A stretch of DNA of 64,000 bases, taken from NCBI RefSeq assembly GCF_011075055.1, contig NC_058137.1, positions 28,443,463-28,507,462 of the forward strand. Direction: 5' to 3'. Every line of letters begins with the position of its first letter. Position 1 is the stretch's first letter. The position numbers and the translations under genes are program-made. Positions 11,849-22,712 of the stretch are shown piece after piece. Below the pieces are notes generated by a model. The model did not search any database, was not told the DNA's origin, and saw only the letters and a list, made by a program, of their open reading frames with translations. The stretch is from Mangifera indica. Lineage: Eukaryota > Streptophyta > Magnoliopsida > Sapindales > Anacardiaceae.

Positions 11849-14800
11849 CTAACTGCTTCCTCTTCCACCTTTGTTGTTCAGCCTTCTCCCCTTTCTACGT
11901 TGTCTTCCTTCAACAATCCTAATAACCCATTGAGGCTTTCCTGTTGAGAACACAAGATATCCCAACATAACTCCTAATACCATTCCACATCCGTAGCCAA
12001 TCAATACTGCTTTCCAACCAAAACTATTTGAAGATTCTCCATCATCTGATTTTGAGAGTGGTCGTGGTGTCTCATCATAAGTTTCACATGTGTTTGACAA
12101 AGGAAATCCACACAATGCCAAATTCCCATCATATGAATTGTTTGGGAAGGTATCAAAGTGGTTGTCTCGAGGTACAAGTCCGCTGAGATGGTTTTCTGAC
12201 AAATTGAGAAATCCAAGAAAATTCAATTTGATTAACTGCCAAGGAATTTTCCCAACTAGCTTATTTGAAGAGAGGTCTAAAGATTCCAGATCGCTCATAT
12301 TTCCAATAGATGGTGGAATACAACCTGTTAGGTTGTTTTGAGAAAGATTGAGAAGACGAAGAGCATGAAGCTTCCCAATTACTTTTGGAATCTCTCCATG
12401 AAAATTGTTATTTGAGAAATCAATGGTAGTGAAAATAGTGATAATTTTCACTAATTGATACTCAAATCCTTTCCAAGTTACCATTACAGAATCTTGATAA
12501 TAATCTTCACCCATGTATTGCAACCTCCTCTCAGCGTCACCAAAGTCCATCATGGCATTAAGATTTTTGAAATACTTGGCTGGCAAAAAACCACTAATCA
12601 TGTTGTTTGAGAGATCAAAGATTCTCAACTTAGAAAAACAATTTTTGGTCTTAGAACAACCCCAATTAGAACCGTATATTTTGTTGGAACGAAGAACCAA
12701 CACTTGTAGCTCTGGAAGATTTCCCAACCAATATGGGAACGTGTCATTTATCTTGTTGTTTCCAAGATCAAGAACTTCGAGCCTTGAACAGTTGATCAAT
12801 GATCGTGGAATTGACCCTTTCAATTCATTGTTGTTGAAGTTAAGGGTCCTATAGTTGTTTCCCTTTGCAAATGTTCTTGGAATGGAACCATTAAATCTAT
12901 TCTTCCGCAGATCCAACACATGAAGGCTACTAAAATTTCCCATGCATTCTGGAATATTACCACTTAAACTATTATTTGATAGATCTAAAATCTCAATGAA
13001 GCTCATATTACAGATCAAGTCTGGTATCTCCCCAGTGAAATTGTTGTTTGACAGTGAAATTAATCTCATGTAGGGCTGTGGAATTGGAAGCAATCCCTGC
13101 AGCGTGTTAGAATGAAGGTCCAGATATTCCAAATTTTTCCATGGAAGTTGTATTGTGCCCGTGAGAGAGTTGTGGGAAAGATTTAGCCAGGACAGAGTAT
13201 CCTTTCCAATCTCCAACATCCAGTTTGGTATATGACCATGGATTTTATTTTCAGAAAGATCTAGATGATCTAAGTGATCTAGGCTTCTTAAGAAACCTGG
13301 GAATTCACTAATGTTGCAGGCAGATAAATACAAAGATTCAAGCTGAGGAAATGATGAGTTGACATTGAATTCAGTAGTGGTCACAGACAAATTGTTATGA
13401 GAAAGAGAAAGGTACCTAAGGTCTTTGAGCTTTGAAAACATGTGAAACTCTATAATACCACTTAAACTATTTGAAGAAAGAGCAAGGGTAGTTAGACTCA
13501 CAAATTCAAAGATTGAACTTGGAATTGGGCCGGTCAGTTGGTTATTTGACAAGTCTAAATAATAAAGTTGTGTTAAGTTGAGAAACAAATCAGGAAATTG
13601 GCCAATAAAATTATTGTTCCAGAGAGATAAATCATGAAGATTGGCAAGGTTTGAAAGAAATGATGGTATTGGACCAGTTAACTGATTACATGACAAGTAG
13701 AGATGAGAAAGCTGCGATGAGTTGACAAAACAAACTGGAATTGGGCCAGTGAGTTGGTTACTTGACAAGTCTAAGTAAGAAAGGTGTGCTAAGAAGAAAA
13801 AAAATTCAGGAAATTGACCAATAAAATTATTTCTCGGAAGAGATAAATAGTAAAGATTGGTAAGATTTGAAAGAAATGATGGTATTGGACCAGTTAACTG
13901 ATTACTTGACAAGTATAGATAAGAAAGTTGTGACGAGTTGACAAAACAAACTGGAATTAGACCAGTGAGTTGGTTACTTGACAAGTCTAAATAAAAAAGT
14001 TGTGTTAAATTGAAAAAAAATTCAGGAAATTGACCACTAAAATTATTGTTCGAAAGAGATAAATAGTAAAGATTGGCAAGATTTGAAAGAAATGATGGTA
14101 TTTGACCATTGAATTTGTTATTCTCAAGACTCAAATATGTAAGTTGTGTAAGATTTTCAAGTACTGGGGGAATTGATCCTTGTAGAGTGCAGTTCTGAAG
14201 ATACAATTCCCTTAAATGCAAGAGATTGCCGATTGAGTTTGGTAGTTGTTCCGACATGCTTATGTCAGAGACATCCAAAATCTTGAGTGGCGTACTCCAA
14301 TTAACTTTGGGAAAATTACCTGTCAAGTTGAAGTTACCTCCTAAGCAAAGCACTTGCAAATTTGGTAGATGAAAGACATGAGTCAGGAAGTTCCCTTGCA
14401 ATTTACAATCCGAGAGACTTAGATAAGTTAGAGAGGAAGATAGATTCTTCATCGAACTAGGCACGATGGAGGACATGTCCACACCATCAAGAACAAGGTC
14501 TATTAACACCGTCAAATTATGAACTAGCCTTTCAAAAACTGGTCTTTCAATTCTCACAGGAAAACTATCAATCGCAATGTAGTTTGAGATGTCTAGTGTA
14601 ACCAATTTAGACAAATGTGAGATTTCAAATGGAATATGACCACTAAAGTTTGAGGTGGAAAGGTTAAGGTGTGTCAAACTAGATATTCGACCAAAATCAG
14701 GGAAAATTTTAGAGAGTTTAAAATCATTAAAAGCTAGGTTGAGTCTTTTCAATTGAGAAAGAAGAAAGAGGCTAGTGTTTGAAGGGATATTTCCATAAAG

Positions 14801-15094
14801 CCAACTACAGCTAAGGTCAAGTCCAATCACATGACCCGTCACTGAATCACATGTGACCCCATCCCAAGAACAACAATCATTATCCTCTTTCCAAGACATC
14901 ATTTTTGGATAAGAAATGACATGATTATGTTCACAATAGGGAAAGGAGGTAGAAGTGTTTTTGAAGGAAAAAAGTCGTTTGAATTGGAGCAATGCAACAC
15001 TCTGGTGATGAGAACATAGTGTTGCACAAGTTTGAGAATAAAAGAGGAAAAATTGGAGGAAGAGAAGTTGATAAGAGCATGTTAGACAACCCAT
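11849..15094 (-). CDS. Intact LRR receptor-like protein, Cf-9/HcrVf-like, 1081 aa
   Basis: This is a predicted plasma-membrane immune receptor without a kinase domain. Residues 1-25 form a signal peptide and about 28-85 the LRRNT, with cysteines in DCCSWDGVTCD. About 90-839 is a long run of extracellular LRRs of the LxxLxLSxNxLxGxIP type. About 840-889 is the non-LRR island, ending with the KGFEYQLVKIITIFTTIDFS region. Four last LRRs follow, then the LRRCT (NLALCGFPLSNTC, about 978-1003), an acidic spacer (1004-1027), a GxxxG-rich membrane helix (about 1029-1051) and a 27-residue basic tail. The ATG is supported by the signal peptide and the conserved TATA box. The gene is one exon, as usual for this family. 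It is 74 residues longer than its 1007-aa paralogue at 51822, mainly through extra LRR blocks. Family members act with SOBIR1 and BAK1. The ligand cannot be inferred. Confidence 0.93.
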   Translation of the reverse strand: MGCLTCSYQLLFLQFFLFYSQTCATLCSHHQSVALLQFKRLFSFKNTSTSFPYCEHNHVISYPKMMSWKEDNDCCSWDGVTCDSVTGHVIGLDLSCSWLYGNIPSNTSLFLLSQLKRLNLAFNDFKLSKIFPDFGRISSLTHLNLSTSNFSGHIPFEISHLSKLVTLDISNYIAIDSFPVRIERPVFERLVHNLTVLIDLVLDGVDMSSIVPSSMKNLSSSLTYLSLSDCKLQGNFLTHVFHLPNLQVLCLGGNFNLTGNFPKVNWSTPLKILDVSDISMSEQLPNSIGNLLHLRELYLQNCTLQGSIPPVLENLTQLTYLSLENNKFNGQIPSFLSNLANLYYLSLSNNNFSGQFPEFFFNLTQLFYLDLSSNQLTGLIPVCFVNSSQLSYLYLSSNQLTGPIPSFLSNLTNLYYLSLPRNNFIGQFPEFFFFLAHLSYLDLSSNQLTGPIPVCFVNSSQLSHLYLSCNQLTGPIPSFLSNLANLHDLSLWNNNFIGQFPDLFLNLTQLYYLDLSNNQLTGPIPSSIFEFVSLTTLALSSNSLSGIIEFHMFSKLKDLRYLSLSHNNLSVTTTEFNVNSSFPQLESLYLSACNISEFPGFLRSLDHLDHLDLSENKIHGHIPNWMLEIGKDTLSWLNLSHNSLTGTIQLPWKNLEYLDLHSNTLQGLLPIPQPYMRLISLSNNNFTGEIPDLICNMSFIEILDLSNNSLSGNIPECMGNFSSLHVLDLRKNRFNGSIPRTFAKGNNYRTLNFNNNELKGSIPRSLINCSRLEVLDLGNNKINDTFPYWLGNLPELQVLVLRSNKIYGSNWGCSKTKNCFSKLRIFDLSNNMISGFLPAKYFKNLNAMMDFGDAERRLQYMGEDYYQDSVMVTWKGFEYQLVKIITIFTTIDFSNNNFHGEIPKVIGKLHALRLLNLSQNNLTGCIPPSIGNMSDLESLDLSSNKLVGKIPWQLIKLNFLGFLNLSENHLSGLVPRDNHFDTFPNNSYDGNLALCGFPLSNTCETYDETPRPLSKSDDGESSNSFGWKAVLIGYGCGMVLGVMLGYLVFSTGKPQWVIRIVEGRQRRKGRRLNNKGGRGSS
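13651..14082 (-). repeat. Tandem 216-bp LRR-triplet repeats within the RLP
   Basis: The same sequence phase recurs at 13651, 13867 and 14083, exactly 216 bp apart, giving two full in-frame 72-residue units. Each unit encodes three LRRs: a LSSNQLTGPIP repeat followed by VCFVNSSQL, one followed by SFLSNL, and one containing NNNFIGQFPEFF. This accounts for most of the length difference from the 1007-aa paralogue, which has shorter arrays with a 48-residue period. Confidence 0.85.
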
Positions 15095-15200
15095 CTTTGC
15101 TTAATTATGATGAAATCACAAGAAGATGTATCATTATATATAGAAAGGAAAAATGGAGGGTCACTACATCATAAACTAATTTAAAGTCTTGGTCAACCAT
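15095..15200 (-). promoter_or_regulatory. RLP core promoter: TATA box and W-box
   Basis: CTATATATAA on the minus strand at 15134-15143 lies 40 bp before the ATG, and the W-box core TTGACC at 15191-15196 lies 97 bp before it. These positions are identical to those of the other minus-type RLPs. The W-box suggests WRKY control, which is plausible for a defence gene but is an inference. Confidence 0.65.
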
Positions 15201-15838
15201 ATGTGAACTTCTTATAGATTATTGATGTCATTTTTAAACAGCATAAGCATCAGCCATCATGTAGCTTCCACAATTTAAGTGCCAATTTATTCAAAAAAAG
15301 GAATGAGAGCAGACCCCACCTGATAAATTATTTTGCGGTCCAAAATTGCCTTGAGTGAGAAAAGGTGTGAAATGGCGATTAAGATTTTTTGGAATTAAAT
15401 GATATAAGTTTATCACTAACTTCTTTTTCTTTGAAATTAAATATTTGATATCTGTATTTTCTAAAATAATTTTATCTTAATAATATATAAGAATTTTTTT
15501 ATGTTGTCAATCTAATTAAATTGTTTTTTTAATCACTAATAAAAAACTGAGATATATCTTATGCAGAAGTTAATGATGTTTAATGTGTTTGTTTTAAGTT
15601 TTCTCTTCTCAAACACATCAGTGTACTTGGTCAAATAAACAAAATTACCAAGTCCATGTTGTTTTGTTCACAATTAAGTTGATGCCGTGTAGAACGGGGT
15701 GCATGACTTCTCCAATAATGAAAGTCCTGCGTTCACATACAATTATGTAATGAGTGGAAGCAAAAGTCCAATTGATTACAACTTTTGAAAGACAAAATAA
15801 ATTGATAGATGATATAAACAATCTTGAAGATCGGGGTA

Positions 15839-16020
15839 GAGGACTCCAATAATTTAATCAGCACAAGGTCTTGGTCTACCGACAAGAAAACAATTATATG
15901 TCTCCATCTCGTTCGATCACATGCAATTTGAGGACTCCAATAATTTAATCAGCACAAGGTCTTGGTCTACCGACAAGAAAACAATTATATGTCTCCATCT
16001 CGTTCGATCACATGCAATTT
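15839..16020. repeat. Perfect 91-bp tandem duplication
   Basis: Two adjacent copies with a period of exactly 91 bp run through GGACTCCAATAATTTAATC to ATGCAATTT. No differences were seen between the copies, which suggests a recent event. Confidence 0.9.
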
Positions 16021-17880
16021 ATGTCTAATATGTGGTTTAGTTTACATCACATTTTTCTTCTTATTTTGTTGAACTTGTGATTTCAGGCATATTGTCTACG
16101 AAAATCATCATTCTTGTGAACTTGGTAAGAAAAATGTAAACTCATGTTTTGCTTAATCTCACTTTCTCTTGTTCAAATATATATTGAACCTATATATAAT
16201 ACTCTGCATACCACTATATTATATGAATATAAATGGGATAACAATATTTGAAAGTATCGAACTGTCTTTTTTTAATATTAAAACAGTGGATCTTTCAAGT
16301 TTTTCTATTGAAGATACTACACTTTGAAATTTTTCTATTGAAATGATTAATTTTACTATTTTTTTTATTGAAGGTACCAAACTAATCATCTTACTTTCAA
16401 AACAAAATAAAACAAATAATTCTAATTATGTTTGTAAGATATCTTTAATCAAAATTACAAAAAGATCAGTATTTTCAACCAACCAAAAAAGTGATATTTC
16501 GATAACTCTCGGTGTTGTTATCCTGTTTTATTAAAACATTAAAGAAAAGCATAACTTAGCATGACTAGACCATATTGATGCTAAAGCTAAATCATTATAC
16601 AAACTACTTTCCAACATTATTTTCTTGGAAACAGTAAATTACTTTTTCAGAGTAGGGACTACTTCATGAATTATTAATTAGTCTTGGTCTTCACATATAC
16701 ATTCCAGGAAATATCATTTAGGACTTGGAATGGTAAATATATCTAAAAGCCCAAAAGAGTTGTTCCCGCCGCCCAAGGTTTGATCATTGATGTAATTTTA
16801 AAATTTTATCTATCAATTTTTAAAAATCCAAAATCTTACTTGTAAGTCATATTCGGTTAAAATGTTTACTTAGATTTAAAGATAAAATCGTTATTTTAAT
16901 AATAGTATTAAAAATATATAATTTATTATATCTCTTTCAAATTTTAAAAACTAATAACTTTACTCTTATATGTAGTTTTTTAGTTTTCAAAAGTTACATT
17001 ATGACTAATTTCCTTGATTATGACCAATGTCATTTTCGAAGTGGTGCCAAAGAAATTAGATATGGAATCCCCATATTGACCAAACTAAGGGAGACTAATT
17101 GAGATATATCTTATGCAAAAGTTAATGATGTTTAATGTCTTTTTTTTTTTTTTTTAACTTTTCTCTTCTCAAACGCATCAGTATAATTAATGATACAAGC
17201 AAAATTACTGAGTCCATTTGTGTTGATCACAATATATATTCATCCTTGTTCACAATTAGGCTGATGCGGTGAAGAATAGGGTACATGACTTTTCCCATAA
17301 TGAAATCATTTTAGATTATATTCGAAAAATTTTGGATAGTTAATAATTCAAAAATCTGAAACTTTGTACAACTCAAGTTTAAAGATAAGGTGAATACATA
17401 TGTGACCAATGATAATACTATGCTTTTAAAAATTCCATTTCCTTTTTCTTTTGTGATTATGATGCCTGTGAATATAAATTGTGAACGTTATGAATCAATA
17501 CAACCATAATATTGTCATAAAAGGGTTAAAATTTTCTTGAAAAAGAAAGAGAAAGTTGAGCGTGAGGATTGGGGTAGTCGTAGCGGTCTTCTTCAATAAT
17601 TTAAGAAGCACACAGTCTTGCTTTCACAACAAGCGGAGTAGTTTGCACAAGTAGTGAGTTTAACATAAACTGTGAATCGGTGCTTTTCATTTTCCCTTTA
17701 CAATTTATGCCAAACGGTCCAAATGATCACAGATGTTGCGAAAGAGAACTTAGATTGCCTACAATATGATAAATCCCAACCCCATATCATTCACACTCGA
17801 GTGAAATTTCAGATCAGCTTCATTCTTTACTTCACAAATTTGACGAGTGAGACAAAGGAGAATAGTAGTTGAATAACAGT

Positions 17881-17932
17881 AGTCTTGGATATGCACTACC
17901 TATTCTCCACTAGCTAGTGCATGACCAAGACT
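17881..17932. repeat. Inverted repeat (hairpin), copy 1
   Basis: The left arm AGTCTTGGATATGCACTA (17881-17898) pairs with TAGTGCATGACCAAGACT (17915-17932), with two mismatches over 18 bp and a 16-nt loop. Related hairpins occur at 28245-28296 and 57296-57347 inside the duplicated intergenic block. Confidence 0.75.
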
Positions 17933-18829
17933 TTAATGGAGTGGTTCTTCCTAGTGGATGACTAAGACTTGGTTTTATAAGTGAGTCACTAGTCAAAATT
18001 CATGCAATTAAGTTATGGCATCTCCTTTACATGAGATAAGATTTAGTAGAATTAGCATAAGGCCAACTTAATGTAATATTTTCACAGTGGTTAAGAGGAT
18101 TGAACATTTTTATATATTGAAAGCAAGTCATGCGGGGAAAGGAAAAATAAATGCTAATAATAATAGCCAATGTGTTGCACGTTGTTACTTTTTTTTTTGT
18201 TTGTTCAAAGAATCATTATGTATTTTCGAAAATTTTCTGTTTATATCACATTTTTCTTCTTATTTGATTGAATTTGTGATTTCAGGCAAATTGTCTATGA
18301 AATCATCATTCTTGTGAACTTGATAAGAAAATGTAAACTCATGTATTGCTTAATCTCAATTTCTCTTGTTCAAATATATATTGAACCTATATATAATACT
18401 ATAATATGGCCACACTACTGCATTCTGCTATATTATGTGAATATAAATGGGAAAACAATAGTTAAAGGTATCAAATTATCTTTTTTTTATTATTAAAATA
18501 ATTAAACTTTCAAGTTTTTCTATTAAAAGTATCAAACTTTTAGATTTTCTCATTCAAGAGATTAAACTTTCACTATTTTTTATAGAAGGTATCAAACTAA
18601 TTGTCTTACTTTCAAAACAAAATAAAACGAATAATATTAATTGTGTTTGTAAGGTACTTTCAATCAGAATTATAGAAAGGTTAGTATCGTAAATTAAAAA
18701 AAAATTCATAATTTGATACCCCATTTTATTAAAAAGGTAAAGGAAAAAATTCACTTAGCCAGACTACACTATAGTGATGCTAAAGCTAAATCATTATACA
18801 AACGACTTTCCAACCTTTTTTCCATGAAA

Positions 18830-20345
18830 AGAGTAGATAACGTTTTAGAGTAGGGACTATTTCATGAATTATTCATTTGATTAGTCTTGGTCTTCACATA
18901 TACATTCCAAAAAATATCGAGGACTTGGAATAGTCAATATATCTAAAAGGCCAAAAGACTTGTTCCCACCCAAGGTTTGATGTAATTCCAAACTCCCACC
19001 TACCAATTTTAAGAAACCCAAAGTCCCAATCATGAGTTAAATTCTATTAAAATTCTCAATTAGATATAAGAGTAAAATCTTTATTTTAACAATAATATTT
19101 AAAAAATAATTTATTATAATTCTTCCATAGGTTTTAAAAACTAACAACTTCACCCCTATTTCTACCCTAAACCATTGTTGTCTTTGTCTCTTCACCTCTC
19201 CAGCCATGAAACTCATCGTCTAGATGATTTTCATCGAAAGAGTAAATACCTTTCTTTGAGTAAGGACTACTTCATGAATTATTGATTAGTCTTGGTATTC
19301 ACATATATATTCCAAGAAATATCATTTAGTACTTGGCATAGTCAATATATCTAAAAGGCCAAAAGACTTGTTCCCGCCCAAGATTTGATGTAATTTCAAA
19401 CCCGCACCTACCAACTTAAAAAACCCAAAGTTCAAATAATAAGTCGAATTTTTTTTTAAATTTTAAATTAGATATTAGAGTAAAATTATTATTTTAACAA
19501 TAATATTAAAAATATATAATTTATTATAATTCTTTCTTAGGTTTTAAAAACTAAAACTTCACCCTTGTCTAAAGTTTTCCAATTTTGAAAAATTGCATTC
19601 CCTTTCCTAGGGCTTAAAGTCCCACCTACTGACTTTAAGAAATCCAAAGTCCCAATCATAAGTCAAATTGTATTAAAATTCTCGATTAGATATAAAAGTA
19701 AAATCTTCATTTTAATAATAATATTAAAAAAATATAATTTATTATAATTCTCTCCTAAATTTTAAAAACTAACAACTTCACCCCTATTTTCACCCTAAAC
19801 CATCGTCGTCTTTGTTTCTTCACCTCTCCAGCCATGAAACTTGTTGTCTAGACGATTTTCATGGAAAGAGTAAATACCTTTCTTGGAGTAAGGACTACTT
19901 CAGGAATTATTGATTAGTCTTGGTCTTCACATATACATTCCAAGAAATATCATTTAGGACTTGGAATAGTCAATATATCTAAAATAAACCTACTTTGTCT
20001 ATGTTAATTATAAGACAATAACAAAGATTGTAAGTCTTGGTCTACTATCTAGAAAGCAATATTGTCTATGTTAATTTCCATTCTCACATCCCATCTAGTT
20101 TGTTTTGTTTTATACGGGAAAAAAATTCTTGTAGTGTGTGAGATAATCCAATTTGAACAGGTAAGTTGCAGGCAAAAGCAAAAGCCCAAATGATCATAGA
20201 TACTGAGAAAGAGAACATAGATTGGCCATAATATGATAAGGTTGATATGCGTATGGTTATCATTATTTGTTTCCTTTGCATTTATTTTTTGAGTCAAAGG
20301 TCAAGATCCTGTGACTGCAAATACTTATGAACTTAAAATTTTGAA
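18830..20345. repeat. Intergenic repeat array, three module copies
   Basis: The conserved stretch around CATGAATTATTGATTAGTC recurs near 18868, 19275 and 19903, that is at spacings of about 410 and 630 bp. The same spacing pattern is seen near 58805, 59215 and 59855. The last copy extends into the segment ending at about 20330, which also lies at 6040-6490 and 61120-61560. No coding content is seen. Confidence 0.75.
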
Positions 20346-20765
20346 GGTAATAAGTTAAACTTCAAATTATTTTCTGCATTTAACACTGAATGTTAAACGC
20401 AAAAAATAATTTGCTATAGAACACCATAGCTGAAACTTCATAAACTTTGCTGATGGAGATTATATATAATGTGGAAAATCTGGCCATTATAAACAGAAAA
20501 AGCATGCAGTGAAGAAATAGGAAGGGCTTTTCAATTAGGTGGCTGTTAGTTTGCAGTATTTTTCTATCGTGTAATTGTCATCTCCATGAACCAAGGGGCA
20601 TGAGTTGAGACAATTTCTGCACGAACATCCAGTGTAATTTAATTAGTTTGTATGAAGTCTTGGTCTACTTTCTTGGAAACAAATATGGCTCTCTCTCCAT
20701 TTACTGTCTTCAAGACTTTTCATCATCTTCTAATATTCAGGGTGGTTGTAGTGGTCCATCACTTC
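20346..20765. other. Duplicated intergenic segment containing the empty TRIM target
   Basis: This matches 61570-62592 except that the paralogue carries a TRIM element. The pre-insertion TGGAG at 20454-20458 corresponds to the TRIM target duplication. No gene is seen. Confidence 0.75.
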
Positions 20766-20890
20766 TGCATTCTTTTGACAAAGGAAATCCACGCAATCCC
20801 AAGTTTTCAGCGTATGAAAAATTTGGGAAGGCATCAAAATGGGGTGCCTGTGGAATTGGCCCTGTGATTCGGTTTTGAGACTAATCTAGC
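20766..20890 (-). pseudogene. RLP C-terminal fragment (last LRR and LRRCT)
   Basis: The minus strand reads a last LRR (SQNRITGPIP after an in-frame TAG) and an LRRCT-like stretch (NLGLRGFPLSKEC), where an arginine replaces the usual cysteine of LCGFPLS. It carries neither a transmembrane part nor upstream LRRs, so it is a dead remnant. A longer version is at 62593-62747. Confidence 0.75.
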
Positions 20891-20931
20891 TGCAACCAAT
20901 GACCGTGAGAAGATTCAAGGGGAGAAGAAAT
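20890..20931 (+). pseudogene. Plus-type RLP tail scrap
   Basis: The plus strand encodes LQPMTVRRFKGRRN, the basic cytoplasmic tail of plus-type RLPs (compare the end of 8260-9957), without its stop codon. It is joined head-to-head to the minus-strand RLP fragment. The paralogue at 62748 keeps a further 92 bp that are deleted here. Confidence 0.7.
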
Positions 20932-21667
20932 TCGTATGTTCTGGGAAATCTGCTATGGAGGGTTCCACTCTGCCGCAAAAGGGGGCCGCTTTCTTCCCCC
21001 CAAAAATGCCAGTTCCACCATCAGGGCCCAGCAAATAGCATAACTCTGTTCCAAGGAGCCTTCCATATCGAACAAGAAATTTTGTATTGAAAACAAGATA
21101 AAGGGGGTTGGATGTCATTCAAGGATTGCGTCTAGTAAAACTAAAAGCATCTACCTGGATGATACGAGAGAAGAGTTTATTCATCATTCGCATATGCATA
21201 CCAAATGAGATCCAAGTGAATTGACTTTATGGAACTACAATTTGATACGAAATTCTACAATAATTGGTGAGTTGGTACCAACGAGTGCTCCTGTGTATCA
21301 TTGATGGCTGCAGCATTGGAACTTCCGGTGGTAGAACTGAGGACAAATCTGAAAAACAAACAGAGATTAAGACTCAAAATATTTTTCAACTAAAGTTCAC
21401 ATAAATTTCTTTCTTTTTAAGTCAAACTCTCCAACTACTTTTGGCATTAATTCAGTGTCGCGTTAACCCAGTGGCGGCAATCTGCAACGGCTTTCAGTAG
21501 CTCCAATACTCATAATTCTTAAGATAGAGAATACTATAAATTAACATTTTTAACCTTATTTTGAATTTATATTTTAAATTTTACTTTTAATATTCCTATT
21601 TATTTGGTAATTACGCAAACAGGATTTTGTAAATGCTGATATTAATTGAACAGTTGACCGAGTGAAC
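20932..21667. other. Unidentified duplicated segment, possibly exon-bearing
   Basis: This is nearly identical to 62851-63579. On the minus strand, 20915-21118 is open (starting MTSNPLYLVFNTKF) and similar in both copies, but I do not recognise it. On the minus strand a tract resembling a splice acceptor, TTTGTTTTTCAG (about 21345-21356), is followed by a short open stretch. A related sequence occurs on the plus strand at about 32560-32620. No firm gene call is possible. Confidence 0.4.
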
Positions 21668-21749
21668 AAGAAAACCACAATGGTTTGTACAGATGGTTGA
21701 ACAGTTGCAACGAATGACTGTGAGAAGGTCGAAGAGAAGAAGAAATTAG
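21668..21749 (+). pseudogene. Plus-type RLP C-terminal tail remnant
   Basis: The plus strand encodes KPQWFVQMVEQLQRMTVRR followed by a basic end and a TAG at 21747-21749. This matches the final 27 residues of plus-type RLPs. Everything upstream of the tail is gone. It is followed by the normal 3' flank of these genes. The same remnant occurs at 63580-63661. Confidence 0.8.
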
Positions 21750-22712
21750 TATGTTCAAGTGTACTATTTTTCACTGATCAATTGTAACAGAATGTCCTGT
21801 TTCTTGAAATGCAGAGGGAGTAGCATGTATCAGAATGTCATGTTTCTTTTTCCAAAGGAGGCCTAAATTCATCTCATCACCTTCGCAATTCATATACACA
21901 AACATCTCTAAGGGTGAATCTCTTTCTCACCGACCAATACACAACACACTAAACCCTTCTTTTCAGAGTTTTTTGTTGTGGAAAATGCAGAAAATTAATG
22001 GAGGGTGTGGAGTTATGGACAGAGCAGATTGTCGTTGAAGGATGTTTGGTCCAAAGTTTCTCAGGTTTTGACAGTTCTTAATTGCAACTGTTGAAAAAGA
22101 AATTAAATGAATAGATGATAAGACAAATTTGTGGTTATTAAACATTCTTGTATTAGTCTGAAATGCAGAAATTGTTCTTAAGTTGATGCAGTGAGGATTG
22201 AGGTAGAGAACTCTGAAACAATCCTCAACAATTTCATACAGTTTCCAGAATGTAAACAATTAATTTGATAGAAAGAATGCTAAGAGAAAGGAGAATGAGC
22301 TGAATAGAACAATGAGAAGAGTTTTCATTAATCGAAAATATCCATGTCACTCAGTAAACAAAAATATTTATGAATACAAATTCCATCAGTTCTTCATGAG
22401 TCATGACTTCATATTAATTTTCTACTTTAAAGTAAAGTTTCCTATGACTGTAAATGTTAATGAATGTAAAATAAGAGTATTAGATTGTATATTGTTATGT
22501 TGTTTGAAGAGATTAACTAATTTAAATAATGAAAAGAAATCACACAACAGAGTCCACCCTTCAACATTTTATTAAAGGATTTATTACATAGCGATTGACA
22601 GCTTGTATGGAAAAAAAATACACAAGATTCAAAGCAAGAGAAAAAAAAATACTGCATATTATCAACAAGCTAGTTTGCACTACTACTCACCCATGAGAAC
22701 TTTTTGAATCAA
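21750..22712. repeat. Conserved RLP 3'-flank block, copy 2
   Basis: This is nearly identical to 1-867 and, over its first ~345 bp, to 63662-64000. It joins the plus-type RLP tail at 21749 to the 3' end of the minus-type gene at 22713. The final ~150 bp hold the poly(A) signal. No gene is seen. Confidence 0.8.
22568..22573 (-). terminator. Putative AATAAA poly(A) signal of the 22713-25739 copy
   Basis: The minus strand reads AATAAA 140 bp after the stop codon, in the context shared by all minus-type copies. Confidence 0.5.

Larger units (their letters stand above)
15201..18829. other. AT-rich intergenic region with duplicated modules
   Basis: 15220-15530 matches the region upstream of the RLP at 3838. 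It also holds a 91-bp tandem duplication at 15839-16020. 17000-18230 matches 27290-28560 and 56400-57650, including a conserved hairpin at 17881. 18230-18830 matches 57650-58260. No convincing gene was found. Confidence 0.6.

Noticed and set aside
12090..12854. Open frames on the plus strand opposite the RLP coding sequence, repeated opposite the other minus-type copies
   Set aside because: They are antisense shadows of LRR coding sequence. Their conservation follows from the RLP itself, and they lack start context or known domains.
11849..15094. LRR receptor kinase or NBS-LRR gene
   Set aside because: The frame ends 27 residues after the membrane helix and has no kinase, NB-ARC or TIR domain, so RLP is the right class.
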